Below are positions 1 through 8,115 of a stretch of 64,000 nucleotides of DNA, piece after piece. The position numbers were made by a program, and so were the translations under genes. Within the stretch, counting starts at the first letter, position 1. The number at the start of each line of letters is the position of its first letter. The stretch lies in assembly GCA_947452995.1 (NCBI GenBank), contig CANGEV010000001.1:186001-250000 (forward strand), read 5' to 3'. Source of the DNA: Chitinophagales bacterium (GTDB taxonomy: Bacteria > Bacteroidota > Bacteroidia > Chitinophagales > CAIODY01). A model generated the notes under the pieces. It ran no database searches. It saw only the letters and a list, made by a program, of their open reading frames with translations, and was not told the DNA's origin.

Positions 1-1123
1 GCATACCTTTTTCCATCGCAATCTTAGCAATTAACTTAACGTTCAAAGTTACGTTATCACCAGGCATTACCATTTCAATTCCTTCTGGTAAAGTAACTTC
101 ACCAGTTACGTCCGTTGTACGGCAGTAGAACTGAGGGCGATATTTGTTGAAGAATGGAGTGTGACGTCCACCTTCTTCTTTGCTCAATACGTAAACTTCA
201 CATTTGAATTCTGTGTGAGGAGTGATAGAACCAGGAGCGCAGATAACCATACCACGTTCGATATCTGATTTCTCAACACCACGCAACAACAATCCACAGT
301 TGTCACCAGCTTCACCACGATCCAACAACTTACGGAACATTTCTACCCCTGTACAAGTTGATTTGATAGCGTCTTCGCGAAGACCAATGATTTCTACAGC
401 GTCACCTACGTTGATAACACCACGTTCGATACGACCAGTAGCAACTGTACCACGACCAGTGATAGAGAATACGTCCTCTACAGGCATCAAGAAAGGCTTT
501 TCAACAGCACGTTCAGGAACTGGGATATCGTTATCTACAGCAGCCATCAAGTCTTCGATAGCTTTAACCCACTGAGGGTCACCAGCTAAAGCACCTGTAG
601 CAGAACCACGGATGATAGAGATATTGTCGCCATCGAATTGGTAGAATTTCAACAATTCGCGGATTTCCATTTCAACTAGGTCTAATAATTCTGGATCTTC
701 AACCAAGTCAACTTTATTCATGAAAACAACGATCTTAGGTACACCAACCTGGCGAGCCAACAAGATATGTTCACGAGTTTGAGGCATAGGACCATCAGTA
801 GAAGCTACAACCAAGATAGCACCGTCCATTTGGGCAGCACCAGTAACCATGTTCTTAACGTAATCGGCGTGACCTGGACAGTCAACGTGAGCGTAGTGAC
901 GGTTGTCTGTTTCGTATTCTACGTGAGCAGTGTTAATTGTGATACCACGCTCTTTTTCTTCAGGAGCGTTATCGATTGAATCATAGTCGCGCTTTTGAGC
1001 AAGACCACGATTAGCCAATACGTTAGTAATGGCAGCAGTCAATGTAGTTTTACCGTGGTCAACGTGACCAATAGTACCGATATTGACGTGCGGTTTCGTG
1101 CGGACAAAGGTTTCTTTTGCCAT
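1..1123 (-). CDS. tuf: Elongation factor Tu (partial, C-terminus off the left edge)
   Basis: GTPase that delivers aminoacyl-tRNA to the ribosome in the cytoplasm. The reading frame begins at the ATG complementary to 1121-1123 ([20 protein letters not shown]) and stays open to base 1, giving about 374 of the usual 395 residues. Only the end of the C-terminal beta-barrel domain is missing. The P-loop GHVDHGKT sits at residues 19-26, followed by the switch region with RGITIN, the DCPGHADY motif and the NKVD guanine-specificity motif. It lies directly downstream of four tRNA genes on the same strand and probably shares their transcript from the promoter near 1673-1704. Identification is certain; whether the genome has a second tuf copy cannot be seen. 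Confidence 0.98.
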   Translation of the reverse strand, partial: MAKETFVRTKPHVNIGTIGHVDHGKTTLTAAITNVLANRGLAQKRDYDSIDNAPEEKERGITINTAHVEYETDNRHYAHVDCPGHADYVKNMVTGAAQMDGAILVVASTDGPMPQTREHILLARQVGVPKIVVFMNKVDLVEDPELLDLVEMEIRELLKFYQFDGDNISIIRGSATGALAGDPQWVKAIEDLMAAVDNDIPVPERAVEKPFLMPVEDVFSITGRGTVATGRIERGVINVGDAVEIIGLREDAIKSTCTGVEMFRKLLDRGEAGDNCGLLLRGVEKSDIERGMVICAPGSITPHTEFKCEVYVLSKEEGGRHTPFFNKYRPQFYCRTTDVTGEVTLPEGIEMVMPGDNVTLNVKLIAKIAMEKGM

Positions 1124-1170
1124 TGTTTTAGATGTTTGTTATTGTTATGAATGTTTTACTATTCGTTTTT

Positions 1171-1246
1171 TGGAGCCATTGACGGGACTTGAACCCGTGA
1201 CCTCGTCCTTACCAAGGACGCACTCTACCAGCTGAGCTACAACGGC
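1171..1246 (-). tRNA. tRNA-Thr (anticodon GGT)
   Basis: Cloverleaf read on the minus strand with acceptor stem GCCGTTG/CAATGGC and anticodon stem CGTCC/GGACG around the loop TTGGTAA, so the anticodon is GGT. The CCA end is encoded here (TCCA after the acceptor), unlike the neighbouring tRNAs. It lies 47 nt upstream of the tuf start. Confidence 0.96.
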
Positions 1247-1313
1247 TTACTGGTTCACTCTTCACCGACAATGGTCTCTCATGGACTCCACGTTTTTTAT
1301 TCGTGAACCGGAG

Positions 1314-1386
1314 AGCAGGAGACGAGGCTCGAACCCGCTACCTACAGCTTGGAAGGCTGTCGCTCTACCAAATGAGCTACTCCTGC
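1314..1386 (-). tRNA. tRNA-Gly (anticodon TCC)
   Basis: Minus-strand cloverleaf with acceptor GCAGGAG pairing with CTCCTGC, a D-arm, and anticodon stem CAGCC-type with loop centred on TCC (decodes GGA/GGG). The T-arm has GGTTCGAGCC. CCA is not encoded. It is part of the tRNA-tuf transcript. Confidence 0.95.
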
Positions 1387-1406
1387 TTGTTTTAAGAACG
1401 TTAGTG

Positions 1407-1489
1407 TGGAGAGTGGTGGATTCGAACCACCGAAGTCGTAAAACAGCAGATTTACAGTCTGCCCCATTTGGCCACTCTGGTAACTCTCC
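1407..1489 (-). tRNA. tRNA-Tyr (anticodon GTA)
   Basis: Minus-strand 83-nt tRNA with a long variable arm, as expected for bacterial tRNA-Tyr. Acceptor is GGAGAGT/ACTCTCC and anticodon stem GCAGA/TCTGC encloses CTGTAAA (anticodon GTA). The T-arm is GGTTCGAATCC. CCA is not encoded. Confidence 0.96.
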
Positions 1490-1509
1490 CCAAATGTAAA
1501 AATAATAAG

Positions 1510-1582
1510 AGCCGAAGAACGGAATCGAACCGACGACCTACTGATTACAAATCAGTTGCTCTACCATCTGAGCTACTTCGGC
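1510..1582 (-). tRNA. tRNA-Thr (anticodon TGT)
   Basis: Minus-strand cloverleaf, acceptor GCCGAAG/CTTCGGC, anticodon stem ACTGA/TCAGT around TTTGTAA (anticodon TGT, decodes ACA). CCA is not encoded. It is the first gene of the tRNA-Thr/Tyr/Gly/Thr-tuf unit, about 90 nt after the promoter at 1673-1704. Confidence 0.96.
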
Positions 1583-1672
1583 TTACTATTTCAGACTGTG
1601 AGTACTGTAGTTTTGACCTCTGAATTAACTTCGAATCGCGACTGCTTTCACACAACCCTCATAAAAGGACTG

Positions 1673-1704
1673 CAAATATAGAACACTATTTTCTTTTTCG
1701 CAAA
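1673..1704 (-). promoter_or_regulatory. Promoter of the tRNA-tuf operon
   Basis: Read on the minus strand: TTTG (1704-1701), a 20-nt spacer, then TATATTTG (1680-1673). This matches the Bacteroidota primary-sigma consensus (TTG-type -33 and TAnnTTTG -7) in both motif and spacing. The downstream CAGTCC is shared with the tRNA-Lys promoter at 41341-41371. Confidence 0.85.
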
Positions 1705-1726
1705 TTCTTTTTAAAAAAAATTTTCT

Positions 1727-2023
1727 TTAGCCGTGTTTTTCTTTGTGTTTGATAATTTGACCTTTGATTTGATCATAGGCTAAATCGAGCGCTTCCTCGA
1801 AATGATGGCCATTCTGGCTTGTGAAAAGATCTGCCCCAGGCAAATGTAATTTCACCTCAATAACCTTTTCCTTAACGTTCACGCTGCTGTTTTCTAACTT
1901 CAAAAAGACATCTGCACGCGCTATTTTTGAGTGATAATGTGACAAATGCTCTATTTTCTCCATGATTTTTTCTTCTAGTTTACTGTCAGCTTTGAAATGT
2001 ACTGCATGCAATTGGATGTTCAT
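1727..2023 (-). CDS. raiA: Ribosome hibernation factor, HPF/RaiA family (short form)
   Basis: 98-residue protein of the sigma-54-modulation/S30EA family, which binds the 30S decoding region and helps inactivate idle ribosomes. It starts MNIQLHAVHFKADSKLEEKI and follows the family's beta-alpha-beta-beta-beta-alpha pattern. There is no C-terminal dimerisation domain, so this is the short type (about 95-115 residues) and not long HPF (about 180). It sits 52 nt downstream of xerC and upstream of the tRNA-tuf promoter, so it probably closes an rpsU-xerC-raiA transcript. Family assignment is firm; whether it acts more like HPF or RaiA is not resolved by sequence. Confidence 0.9.
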   Translation of the reverse strand: MNIQLHAVHFKADSKLEEKIMEKIEHLSHYHSKIARADVFLKLENSSVNVKEKVIEVKLHLPGADLFTSQNGHHFEEALDLAYDQIKGQIIKHKEKHG

Positions 2024-2075
2024 AAAATTGAAATTTAAAGTTTAAAAATCAGTATCAATCTAATGTACGTAAAAA

Positions 2076-2954
2076 TCAAGAGCGAGGATGCGCTTGTTTG
2101 AATGTTTTTTTTAGTTTTTCGATACTATTGTGTGTATATACTTGCGTTGCAGCCAAATTGGAATGCCCCAACAATTCTTTAATTGCATTTAAATCTGCTC
2201 CATGATTGCTCAAGTGCGTTGCAAAAGTATGACGTAAAACGTGGGGGCTTTTTTTCTCTAATCCAGGAATTCGGCTTAAGTAATGTTTAACGATAGAATA
2301 GATTGATTTAGCGTTCAGCAACTCCCCTACCCGTGTTGTGAATAAGAAGGGGGAATGAATCTCCAACGTTTTTTGTTGTTCTTGAAACTGAACTAATCGA
2401 ACAATTAAACTTGGATCGATGGGAATAATCCGTTCTTTGCCACCCTTTCCTAAAACTTTTATTTGTTTTAGATGAAAATCCACTTGTTGCCAAGTCAAAT
2501 TATTCAACTCAGAACGTCGGAGACCGCAGCTATAAAGTATCTCCAACATTAGTCTATCTCTAAAGCCTTCAAAGGAGTCATCAAAAAAAGAAGCATTTAG
2601 CAGTTCTTCAATTTGTCGTTCTTCAACAAAGACGGGTAAACGCTTAGACATTTTTGGTGCTGTTACCTTCTCCATCGGATTTTCGGATAATACATTCTCC
2701 TTCAAAAGAAACTTATAAAAGCTTTTCAAAGTGGACAGCTTTCTATTTACGGAGCGATTGGAATGATTAGAGTTTACTAAATCAACCACCCAGCTTCGAA
2801 TATGTTGGTGAGAAATTACTTGGATGTCAAGCTCACCGTAGGTCTGGTTTATAAAAATAAAAAACTGCTCCAAGTCTGACTTGTAAGCAGTTAATGTATG
2901 TTGAGCATAGCGCCGCTCAACTAGCAAATATTGTATGAATTTATCCCTTAACAT
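2076..2954 (-). CDS. xerC: Site-specific tyrosine recombinase XerC/XerD family
   Basis: 292-residue tyrosine recombinase that, in this family, resolves chromosome dimers at dif with its partner. The N-terminal SAM-like core-binding domain spans about residues 1-90 and the catalytic domain about 105-285. The catalytic set is complete: R146 in GLRRSEL, a Lys in GKGGKER (169-175), H238 and R241 in HVLRH, H264 in LLGHSN, and nucleophile Y273 in VYTH. Length is normal for Xer proteins. Placement between rpsU and raiA is housekeeping context and argues against a mobile-element integrase. XerC versus XerD cannot be decided from this window. Confidence 0.9.
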   Translation of the reverse strand: MLRDKFIQYLLVERRYAQHTLTAYKSDLEQFFIFINQTYGELDIQVISHQHIRSWVVDLVNSNHSNRSVNRKLSTLKSFYKFLLKENVLSENPMEKVTAPKMSKRLPVFVEERQIEELLNASFFDDSFEGFRDRLMLEILYSCGLRRSELNNLTWQQVDFHLKQIKVLGKGGKERIIPIDPSLIVRLVQFQEQQKTLEIHSPFLFTTRVGELLNAKSIYSIVKHYLSRIPGLEKKSPHVLRHTFATHLSNHGADLNAIKELLGHSNLAATQVYTHNSIEKLKKTFKQAHPRS

Positions 2955-2987
2955 CGCAAATCGAAGTTAAGAAAAAAAGGAACGATA

Positions 2988-3182
2988 TTACGCGTTTTGG
3001 TTGTGATATTTTCCACGTACGTGAATAGCCTTCAATACTTCTTTACGACGTACAACGGAAGGTTTCACAAAAGCTTGACGAGAACGCAATTCCTTAACGG
3101 TTTGAGTACGGTCAAATTTCTTTTTGTACTTCTTCAACAACTTATCTACTGTGTCGCAATCTTTGTTGGAAATAATCAACAT
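2988..3182 (-). CDS. rpsU: 30S ribosomal protein S21
   Basis: 64-residue basic protein starting MLIISNKDCDTVDKLLKKYK, with the S21 pattern of a short beta segment followed by a Lys/Arg-rich helix (RRKEVLKA). S21 binds the 30S platform near the anti-Shine-Dalgarno end of 16S rRNA. It is first in a minus-strand unit with xerC 33 nt downstream. A TATATTTG -7 box lies 31 nt upstream. Size is typical for Bacteroidota S21. Confidence 0.95.
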   Translation of the reverse strand: MLIISNKDCDTVDKLLKKYKKKFDRTQTVKELRSRQAFVKPSVVRRKEVLKAIHVRGKYHNQNA

Positions 3183-3212
3183 GTGCTTTTAATTTTTGAT
3201 TTTAATGAGGCG

Positions 3213-3220
3213 CAAATATA
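3213..3220 (-). promoter_or_regulatory. -7 box of the rpsU promoter
   Basis: TATATTTG on the minus strand, a perfect TAnnTTTG match, about 31 nt before the rpsU ATG. The -33 region is T-rich but lacks an exact TTTG, so only the -7 element is clear. Confidence 0.65.
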
Positions 3221-3285
3221 AGAATATTTTGAAAAAAAACAGCATTAACTAGTTTTTTTTTAAAATTTCACAGAAAGTTTTCAAT

Positions 3286-4500
3286 CTATTTATCTAAATC
3301 TTCTTCATCTTGAGCATCCACCCCAGCTCCACCACGTCGAGCACCGCTCAATGCGTCTAGGAAAGGCTGAATCTGATAATTGGAGAAATTGGATGTATTA
3401 CCTAAAACGATAATCGTGGTACGGTCATTTAAGCCACGGAAATAGGCATTATTGAATTGATGCCACCAGCCGTTATGATAAACGGCTTTTTGTTGCGGTG
3501 AATAAACGATCATACGCCAACCGAAGCCGTAATTTTTCATACCTCTTTTTTCATGCGAATAAGGTGTATAAGCCAATTCTGTTGTTTCGCGAGAGATGAG
3601 TTGATAATTATACATAGCGCAATCCCATTTCCACATATCTTCAATTGAGCAATATAAGCCTTTATCACCTGCAACACCATCCGTAAATTCGAAGTTTCCT
3701 CGACGAGCGTGCGGTGTGTATCCGATAGCGGTGTTTGGGTGCTTAGCCATTGCTTCTGGAGAATACACAAATGCATCTTTCATTTGCAGCGGTTCGAAAA
3801 TATTCCGTTGCATAAAAGCTGCAAAAGTTAATCCAGAAACCTTTTCTACAATGGCCGCGAGAATTGCATAGTTTGTATTGCAGTATTCAAAATGCGTGTC
3901 AGGTAAAGCAGCCCTTGTAGGGTGATTTTGAATCATCATTTGAACCAACTCCTGATTACTCATCAATTCACTTTTATTTTTCCAATATGCATAGGCAAAA
4001 TTCAAATAATTGGGCATTCCACTTCTGTGAGACAAAAGCAGGCGAATAGTAATTCCGTTATATGGAAAATCGGGATAAAACTTCTTTACATCATCATCCA
4101 AAGACAGCATTTTCTTTTCATGGAGCATTAGTATAGCCACAGCTGTAAACTGTTTGGAGACTGAAGCTAGCTGGAAAGAAGTATGATTATTAATTGCATG
4201 CCCATTTTCAAAATCAGCATATCCAGACGTATTTTTATAAATCACCTGGCCATACTGTCCTACTAAAACAGCTCCATTAAAATGCTGTTTTGCAACTTTC
4301 CAATGAAATACAGAATCACATCGATGTGCCTTTGCAGGTCCGTCAATTTGCTTAAAAAATTGTGCACTACGCACAGAATCGACCTTAGGCCTCGCATTGG
4401 GATCTGTTTTAGCACCAGAAGGAGAGCACGAACTGAACAGATTAAATCCGAATACAAAAAGAACAATATTTAACAAGGAGATATTTTTTACATTTTTCAC
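3286..4500 (-). CDS. Serine hydrolase lipoprotein, class C beta-lactamase-like fold
   Basis: 404-residue protein with a lipoprotein signal (hydrophobic stretch to Cys25 in SSCSP) and a beta-lactamase/esterase (Pfam Beta-lactamase) domain. The SxxK nucleophile motif is S113-V-S-K116, the Tyr motif is Y207-C-N209, and the third motif appears as H342-N-G, with Asn in place of the common HTG. Such proteins include D,D-peptidases, esterases and D-aminoacylases, so the substrate is unknown; location is probably the periplasm or outer membrane. The start codon is GTG at 4500, as no in-frame ATG precedes the signal peptide. It is a single gene, diverging from the large outer-membrane gene. A second, distantly similar hydrolase lies at 43051-44220. 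Confidence 0.85.
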   Translation of the reverse strand: MKNVKNISLLNIVLFVFGFNLFSSCSPSGAKTDPNARPKVDSVRSAQFFKQIDGPAKAHRCDSVFHWKVAKQHFNGAVLVGQYGQVIYKNTSGYADFENGHAINNHTSFQLASVSKQFTAVAILMLHEKKMLSLDDDVKKFYPDFPYNGITIRLLLSHRSGMPNYLNFAYAYWKNKSELMSNQELVQMMIQNHPTRAALPDTHFEYCNTNYAILAAIVEKVSGLTFAAFMQRNIFEPLQMKDAFVYSPEAMAKHPNTAIGYTPHARRGNFEFTDGVAGDKGLYCSIEDMWKWDCAMYNYQLISRETTELAYTPYSHEKRGMKNYGFGWRMIVYSPQQKAVYHNGWWHQFNNAYFRGLNDRTTIIVLGNTSNFSNYQIQPFLDALSGARRGGAGVDAQDEEDLDK

Positions 4501-4620
4501 GATTTTGTAAATATCAAGAATTTTGGTGAATGAACTTGAACAGTAATTGCAGTATCTTTTAACGAAGTGTTGTGGAAAATAGACAAAAGTATCTCCTCCA
4601 AATTTCTCAAATTTGCAGAA

Positions 4621-7600
4621 GTGATTTTAAAACTAAAGTTTAACCCTTTTTTTGTGTTATTTCTAGCACTAAGCATAACTCAGCTTGGTATAGGACAAAC
4701 CTTGGAAAGAAAAATCCTTATAAAATCAACTCCTTTTCAAGTGAGCGATTCATTACTGATTATTCCGTCGAGTATTAGCTGCTCAAATGCAAATGGAATA
4801 ATCAAATTAACAAAGTACAACTTTCTTCCAGGTAATAATTCAATTCAAATACAGAATACTGGCAATGACACCCTTATTATTTTAAAATACAAGGTACTAA
4901 ACAGTAATTTTTATCAACGGGTAACCCATAAAAACATATCACGTCAAATACCTTTAAGAGGCTTTATCATAGATCCATTTACTTATATTCCGAGCACAAA
5001 TTTGAGTGATTGGAAAAAGCAGGATCGAAATTTAGATATTACAGGACAATACATGCGAGGAATTACATTAGGTAATAATCAAAATTTGAGTTCTAGTTCG
5101 AATTTCAATTTACGGATGCAAGGACGACTCACGAATGACATTGAAATTAATGCCGTACTTGCTGACAATCAAATTCCGATTCAACCAGAAGGAAACACAG
5201 CTCAAATACAAGATTTTGACAATTTGTTTATTCAGCTAAAAAAGGATAATAGCTTACTGACTGCTGGAGATTATTATCTACGCCAAACAGCCTTCCCTTT
5301 TTTACGATTCGATAAAAAGCTACAAGGACTTTTGCTCCTAAACACAGATAGTATGCGTAGCGGTATACGGCAACAAACTAAAATTGCCATTGCGATTACA
5401 AAAGGCAAATACAATCGACAAACCATAAATGGCAAAGACCAAAACCAAGGTCCTTATCGTCTAAAAGGTGCAAATGGAGAACTTTTTATCATCATTATTG
5501 CTGGCACAGAACGGGTTTATATAAATGGGGAATTAATGCAAAGAGGCGCGGGTGCAGATTATTACATAGACTATAATACAGGTGAATTAACGTTTACTGC
5601 CAAGCGTCTGATTAATAATCAAAGTCGAATTATAGTTGAATTTCAATACGCGGAAAGAAATTACCTAAGAACCACTTTGTTTGCCGAAGAATCCTTAAAA
5701 CTAAAAAACGGGTCCTTTGATGTTCAGTTTTTTCAGGAGCAAGATGCAAAAAATCAGCCTCAGGAGAGTTTTAGAGACGGAGCCAAGGAAATCTTATCCT
5801 CCGTTGGAGATAGTGTGCAGTCTGCCTATATTGAATCCGCCTTAACGAGTAGTTTTGACCCAAACAAAGTTCTTTATAAGAAAATACTCAAAGACACATT
5901 AGGATATATTGATAGCATTTTTGTTTACACAAATGAAAGTAATACCAACCTTTTTCAGGTAAGTTTTACGAATGTTGGTAAAGGAAATGGAGAATATGTA
6001 ATTTATCAATCACTTGCAAATGGAAAGGTATTTCGATATGTGGGACGGCGTAATGGGGACTATTTGCCGATCGGCATTTTAATTGCTCCACAACGAAAGC
6101 GAATGATAAGTTTTAGTGGAGACTACGCCATAAATGGAATATTATTTAGAGGTAATTTTTCTCTTTCAGATTTTAATCATAATCTTTTTTCAAGTTTGGA
6201 TAAGTTGGATGATCAAGGTTTAGCCTCACAAATAGACATTGAAAAAGTTTTTACCAAAAACCAATGGAAAATAACTCCAGGATTACATTATATAGGTATT
6301 CAAAAAGAATTCAGTGCTATTGAGAATTTTCAAACGCAAGAATTTGCACGTGACTGGAATTTGGGGGTACGCAACAATCTACAACAAAACTATTGGCATC
6401 CTCAATTAAAAGTTAGTAAGTCGATTAAACAAACTTTTTTTTATGATTTTGAACGGCTGATAATTTCAAGTAACAATTTGTATACTGGGGATAGACATAC
6501 CTTAGTGGTTGACTGGAACGAAAATCGCTGGAGACTTAAAAACAAATCTTCACTTTTAAATTCTAGTAGCCAGGAGAAAAGTTCGACTTTCGCAAGGCAA
6601 GATATTTTTGTAAGTGTACGACCGGACAAACACAAAAAAAGTGAATGGACACTCCATTATAATGAAGAAAACAACAGATGGAAAGATTCTCTTCTGCAAT
6701 ATTTGCATACTTCGTTCCATAATAAAACAATAGGTGGAATAATTAAAAACACGGACAGTAATAAAACAATTTACTCTATTCAATATGAAAGACGATGGGA
6801 TTTCCATCCGCAGTATGGCAACGACAGTTTATTTCAAAGAGCCGACCAAATTCAAAGTCGTGCAGGTATTAAATTAAATGATTTGCAGAGAATTCAAATT
6901 ATTGGAAACTGGCGTTATTTAGCTTTGTCAAACAGTAAAAACAAACAAACATTATTGGCACAATTATCTTATGAAGGAGAGAGCAAAAAAGGCATTTGGC
7001 ATTGGCAAAGTGCTTATGAGAGCGGAACCATCCAAGAACCAAAACGCCAATATGCTTTTCTTAAGGTTCCAGATGGCCAAGGACATTATAGTTGGGTAGA
7101 TTTAAACAGTGACGGCATCCAACAATTAAACGAATTTACAGAGAATGATTACACTAACAATCTTAGATACGATAAGGTGTTTATTCCCACCAATGAATAT
7201 GTGGCTGCGAATCAGATATTATGGAATGGAATGTTAAACATAGATTTCGGCAATGCATTATCAGGTGAAGAAGAAGACGAACAGACAGTACTTCCATGGT
7301 ATAAACAATGGAGTTGGCAAGGCAATAGCAGTTATTTACGAAAGGCCTTACTCAGCGAAGGCGATCAAGGTTATTTACCTTTTTCACAAATTGCAGACAG
7401 CTCAATTATAGGTAATCAATTATCACTACAATCTTCCTTCAGCATAAAACCAAGTTCGAATAATTGGTATGCTTGGATTATATGGAATAAGAATCAGGGG
7501 CGTATGTTAACGACTTTAGGTTTTGAGAACAAGGGCAAACAAGAATGGTTAATTAGAGGCCGTGTGCCACTATTTTGGCAAATAGAATTACAACCTATTT

Positions 7601-8061
7601 TTGCCTTTGGGAATAAATTTGCCGAAAACTCATACAATAAAATCCAGGCTTTCAATATACACTACCTTAGCTATCAACCAGTGTTATTTTGGTTAAAACA
7701 ATCGAATAGAATTAGTCTTGATGTTCAAATAAGAAATTTCAAGCATGTTCAAAACGAAACTTCTGGTAAGTCGAAAATTATCCAATACACTGCTGATTAT
7801 AAATGGGCGAAGGCAAATTTGGGACAATTCACAGGGAAGCTTCAATATGCTACAGTTCAGTATCCATTTGCAAGCAATACTATTCTTGCATTAAATGTTC
7901 TTGAAGGCTTACGGCCAGGAAGAAATATGTTAGTGGGTGTAAATTGGGAAAAAAGGACAAAATCGGGTCTTGAATGGACCATAGGATATGAATTACGGCA
8001 GAATGGAGCGAATACACGTTGGATTCAAATGGGACGCATGACACTTCGGGCACTCTTCTAA
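4621..8061 (+). CDS. Large predicted outer-membrane beta-barrel protein, function unknown
   Basis: A frame open from about 4567 encodes a protein of about 1150 residues. I prefer the GTG at 4621: it puts the signal peptide (NPFFVLFLALSITQLGIGQ) at the N-terminus, and a CAAATTTG box lies 5 nt before it. GTG 4567 would add 18 residues. After a short N-terminal beta domain, most of the protein is alternating amphipathic strands with many Tyr/Trp/Asn/Gln, ending in the aromatic MGRMTLRALF, as outer-membrane barrels do. Segments such as TAGDYYLRQTAFPFLRFDKK and FVEFQYAERNYLRTT-like stretches resemble large Bacteroidota surface proteins. I do not recognise a named family. It is a single-gene unit ended by the terminator at 8064-8098. 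Confidence 0.8.
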   Translation: MILKLKFNPFFVLFLALSITQLGIGQTLERKILIKSTPFQVSDSLLIIPSSISCSNANGIIKLTKYNFLPGNNSIQIQNTGNDTLIILKYKVLNSNFYQRVTHKNISRQIPLRGFIIDPFTYIPSTNLSDWKKQDRNLDITGQYMRGITLGNNQNLSSSSNFNLRMQGRLTNDIEINAVLADNQIPIQPEGNTAQIQDFDNLFIQLKKDNSLLTAGDYYLRQTAFPFLRFDKKLQGLLLLNTDSMRSGIRQQTKIAIAITKGKYNRQTINGKDQNQGPYRLKGANGELFIIIIAGTERVYINGELMQRGAGADYYIDYNTGELTFTAKRLINNQSRIIVEFQYAERNYLRTTLFAEESLKLKNGSFDVQFFQEQDAKNQPQESFRDGAKEILSSVGDSVQSAYIESALTSSFDPNKVLYKKILKDTLGYIDSIFVYTNESNTNLFQVSFTNVGKGNGEYVIYQSLANGKVFRYVGRRNGDYLPIGILIAPQRKRMISFSGDYAINGILFRGNFSLSDFNHNLFSSLDKLDDQGLASQIDIEKVFTKNQWKITPGLHYIGIQKEFSAIENFQTQEFARDWNLGVRNNLQQNYWHPQLKVSKSIKQTFFYDFERLIISSNNLYTGDRHTLVVDWNENRWRLKNKSSLLNSSSQEKSSTFARQDIFVSVRPDKHKKSEWTLHYNEENNRWKDSLLQYLHTSFHNKTIGGIIKNTDSNKTIYSIQYERRWDFHPQYGNDSLFQRADQIQSRAGIKLNDLQRIQIIGNWRYLALSNSKNKQTLLAQLSYEGESKKGIWHWQSAYESGTIQEPKRQYAFLKVPDGQGHYSWVDLNSDGIQQLNEFTENDYTNNLRYDKVFIPTNEYVAANQILWNGMLNIDFGNALSGEEEDEQTVLPWYKQWSWQGNSSYLRKALLSEGDQGYLPFSQIADSSIIGNQLSLQSSFSIKPSSNNWYAWIIWNKNQGRMLTTLGFENKGKQEWLIRGRVPLFWQIELQPIFAFGNKFAENSYNKIQAFNIHYLSYQPVLFWLKQSNRISLDVQIRNFKHVQNETSGKSKIIQYTADYKWAKANLGQFTGKLQYATVQYPFASNTILALNVLEGLRPGRNMLVGVNWEKRTKSGLEWTIGYELRQNGANTRWIQMGRMTLRALF

Positions 8062-8063
8062 AT

Positions 8064-8098
8064 AAAAAAGCCTCCGTCAAAAGACAGAGGCTTTTAAA
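8064..8098. terminator. Bidirectional terminator hairpin, copy 1 of 4
   Basis: A-run, GCCTCCGTC (8070-8078), 4-nt loop, GACAGAGGC (8083-8091), then TTTT. The stem has one mismatch, unlike copies 2-4. It lies between convergent genes, and the flanking A and T runs would let it work in both directions. Confidence 0.85.
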
Positions 8099-8115
8099 AG
8101 GAACTGCTTTAAATT

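Noticed and set aside
222-979. Plus-strand open frames antisense to tuf (222-575, 767-979)
   Set aside because: They are mirror frames of the highly biased tuf coding sequence, with repetitive Ser/Pro/Thr composition and no recognisable domain.
1281-1499. Plus-strand frame across tRNA-Gly and tRNA-Tyr
   Set aside because: It lies over two well-formed tRNA genes on the other strand and has no supporting start signal.
2076-2954. Mobile element based on the tyrosine recombinase
   Set aside because: It sits in a ribosomal/tuf housekeeping block, with no att repeats or cargo next to the tRNAs; XerC/D is the simpler reading.
4567-4620. GTG 4567 as start of the large outer-membrane gene
   Set aside because: It places 18 charged residues before the signal peptide; 4621 fits better, though neither is proven.
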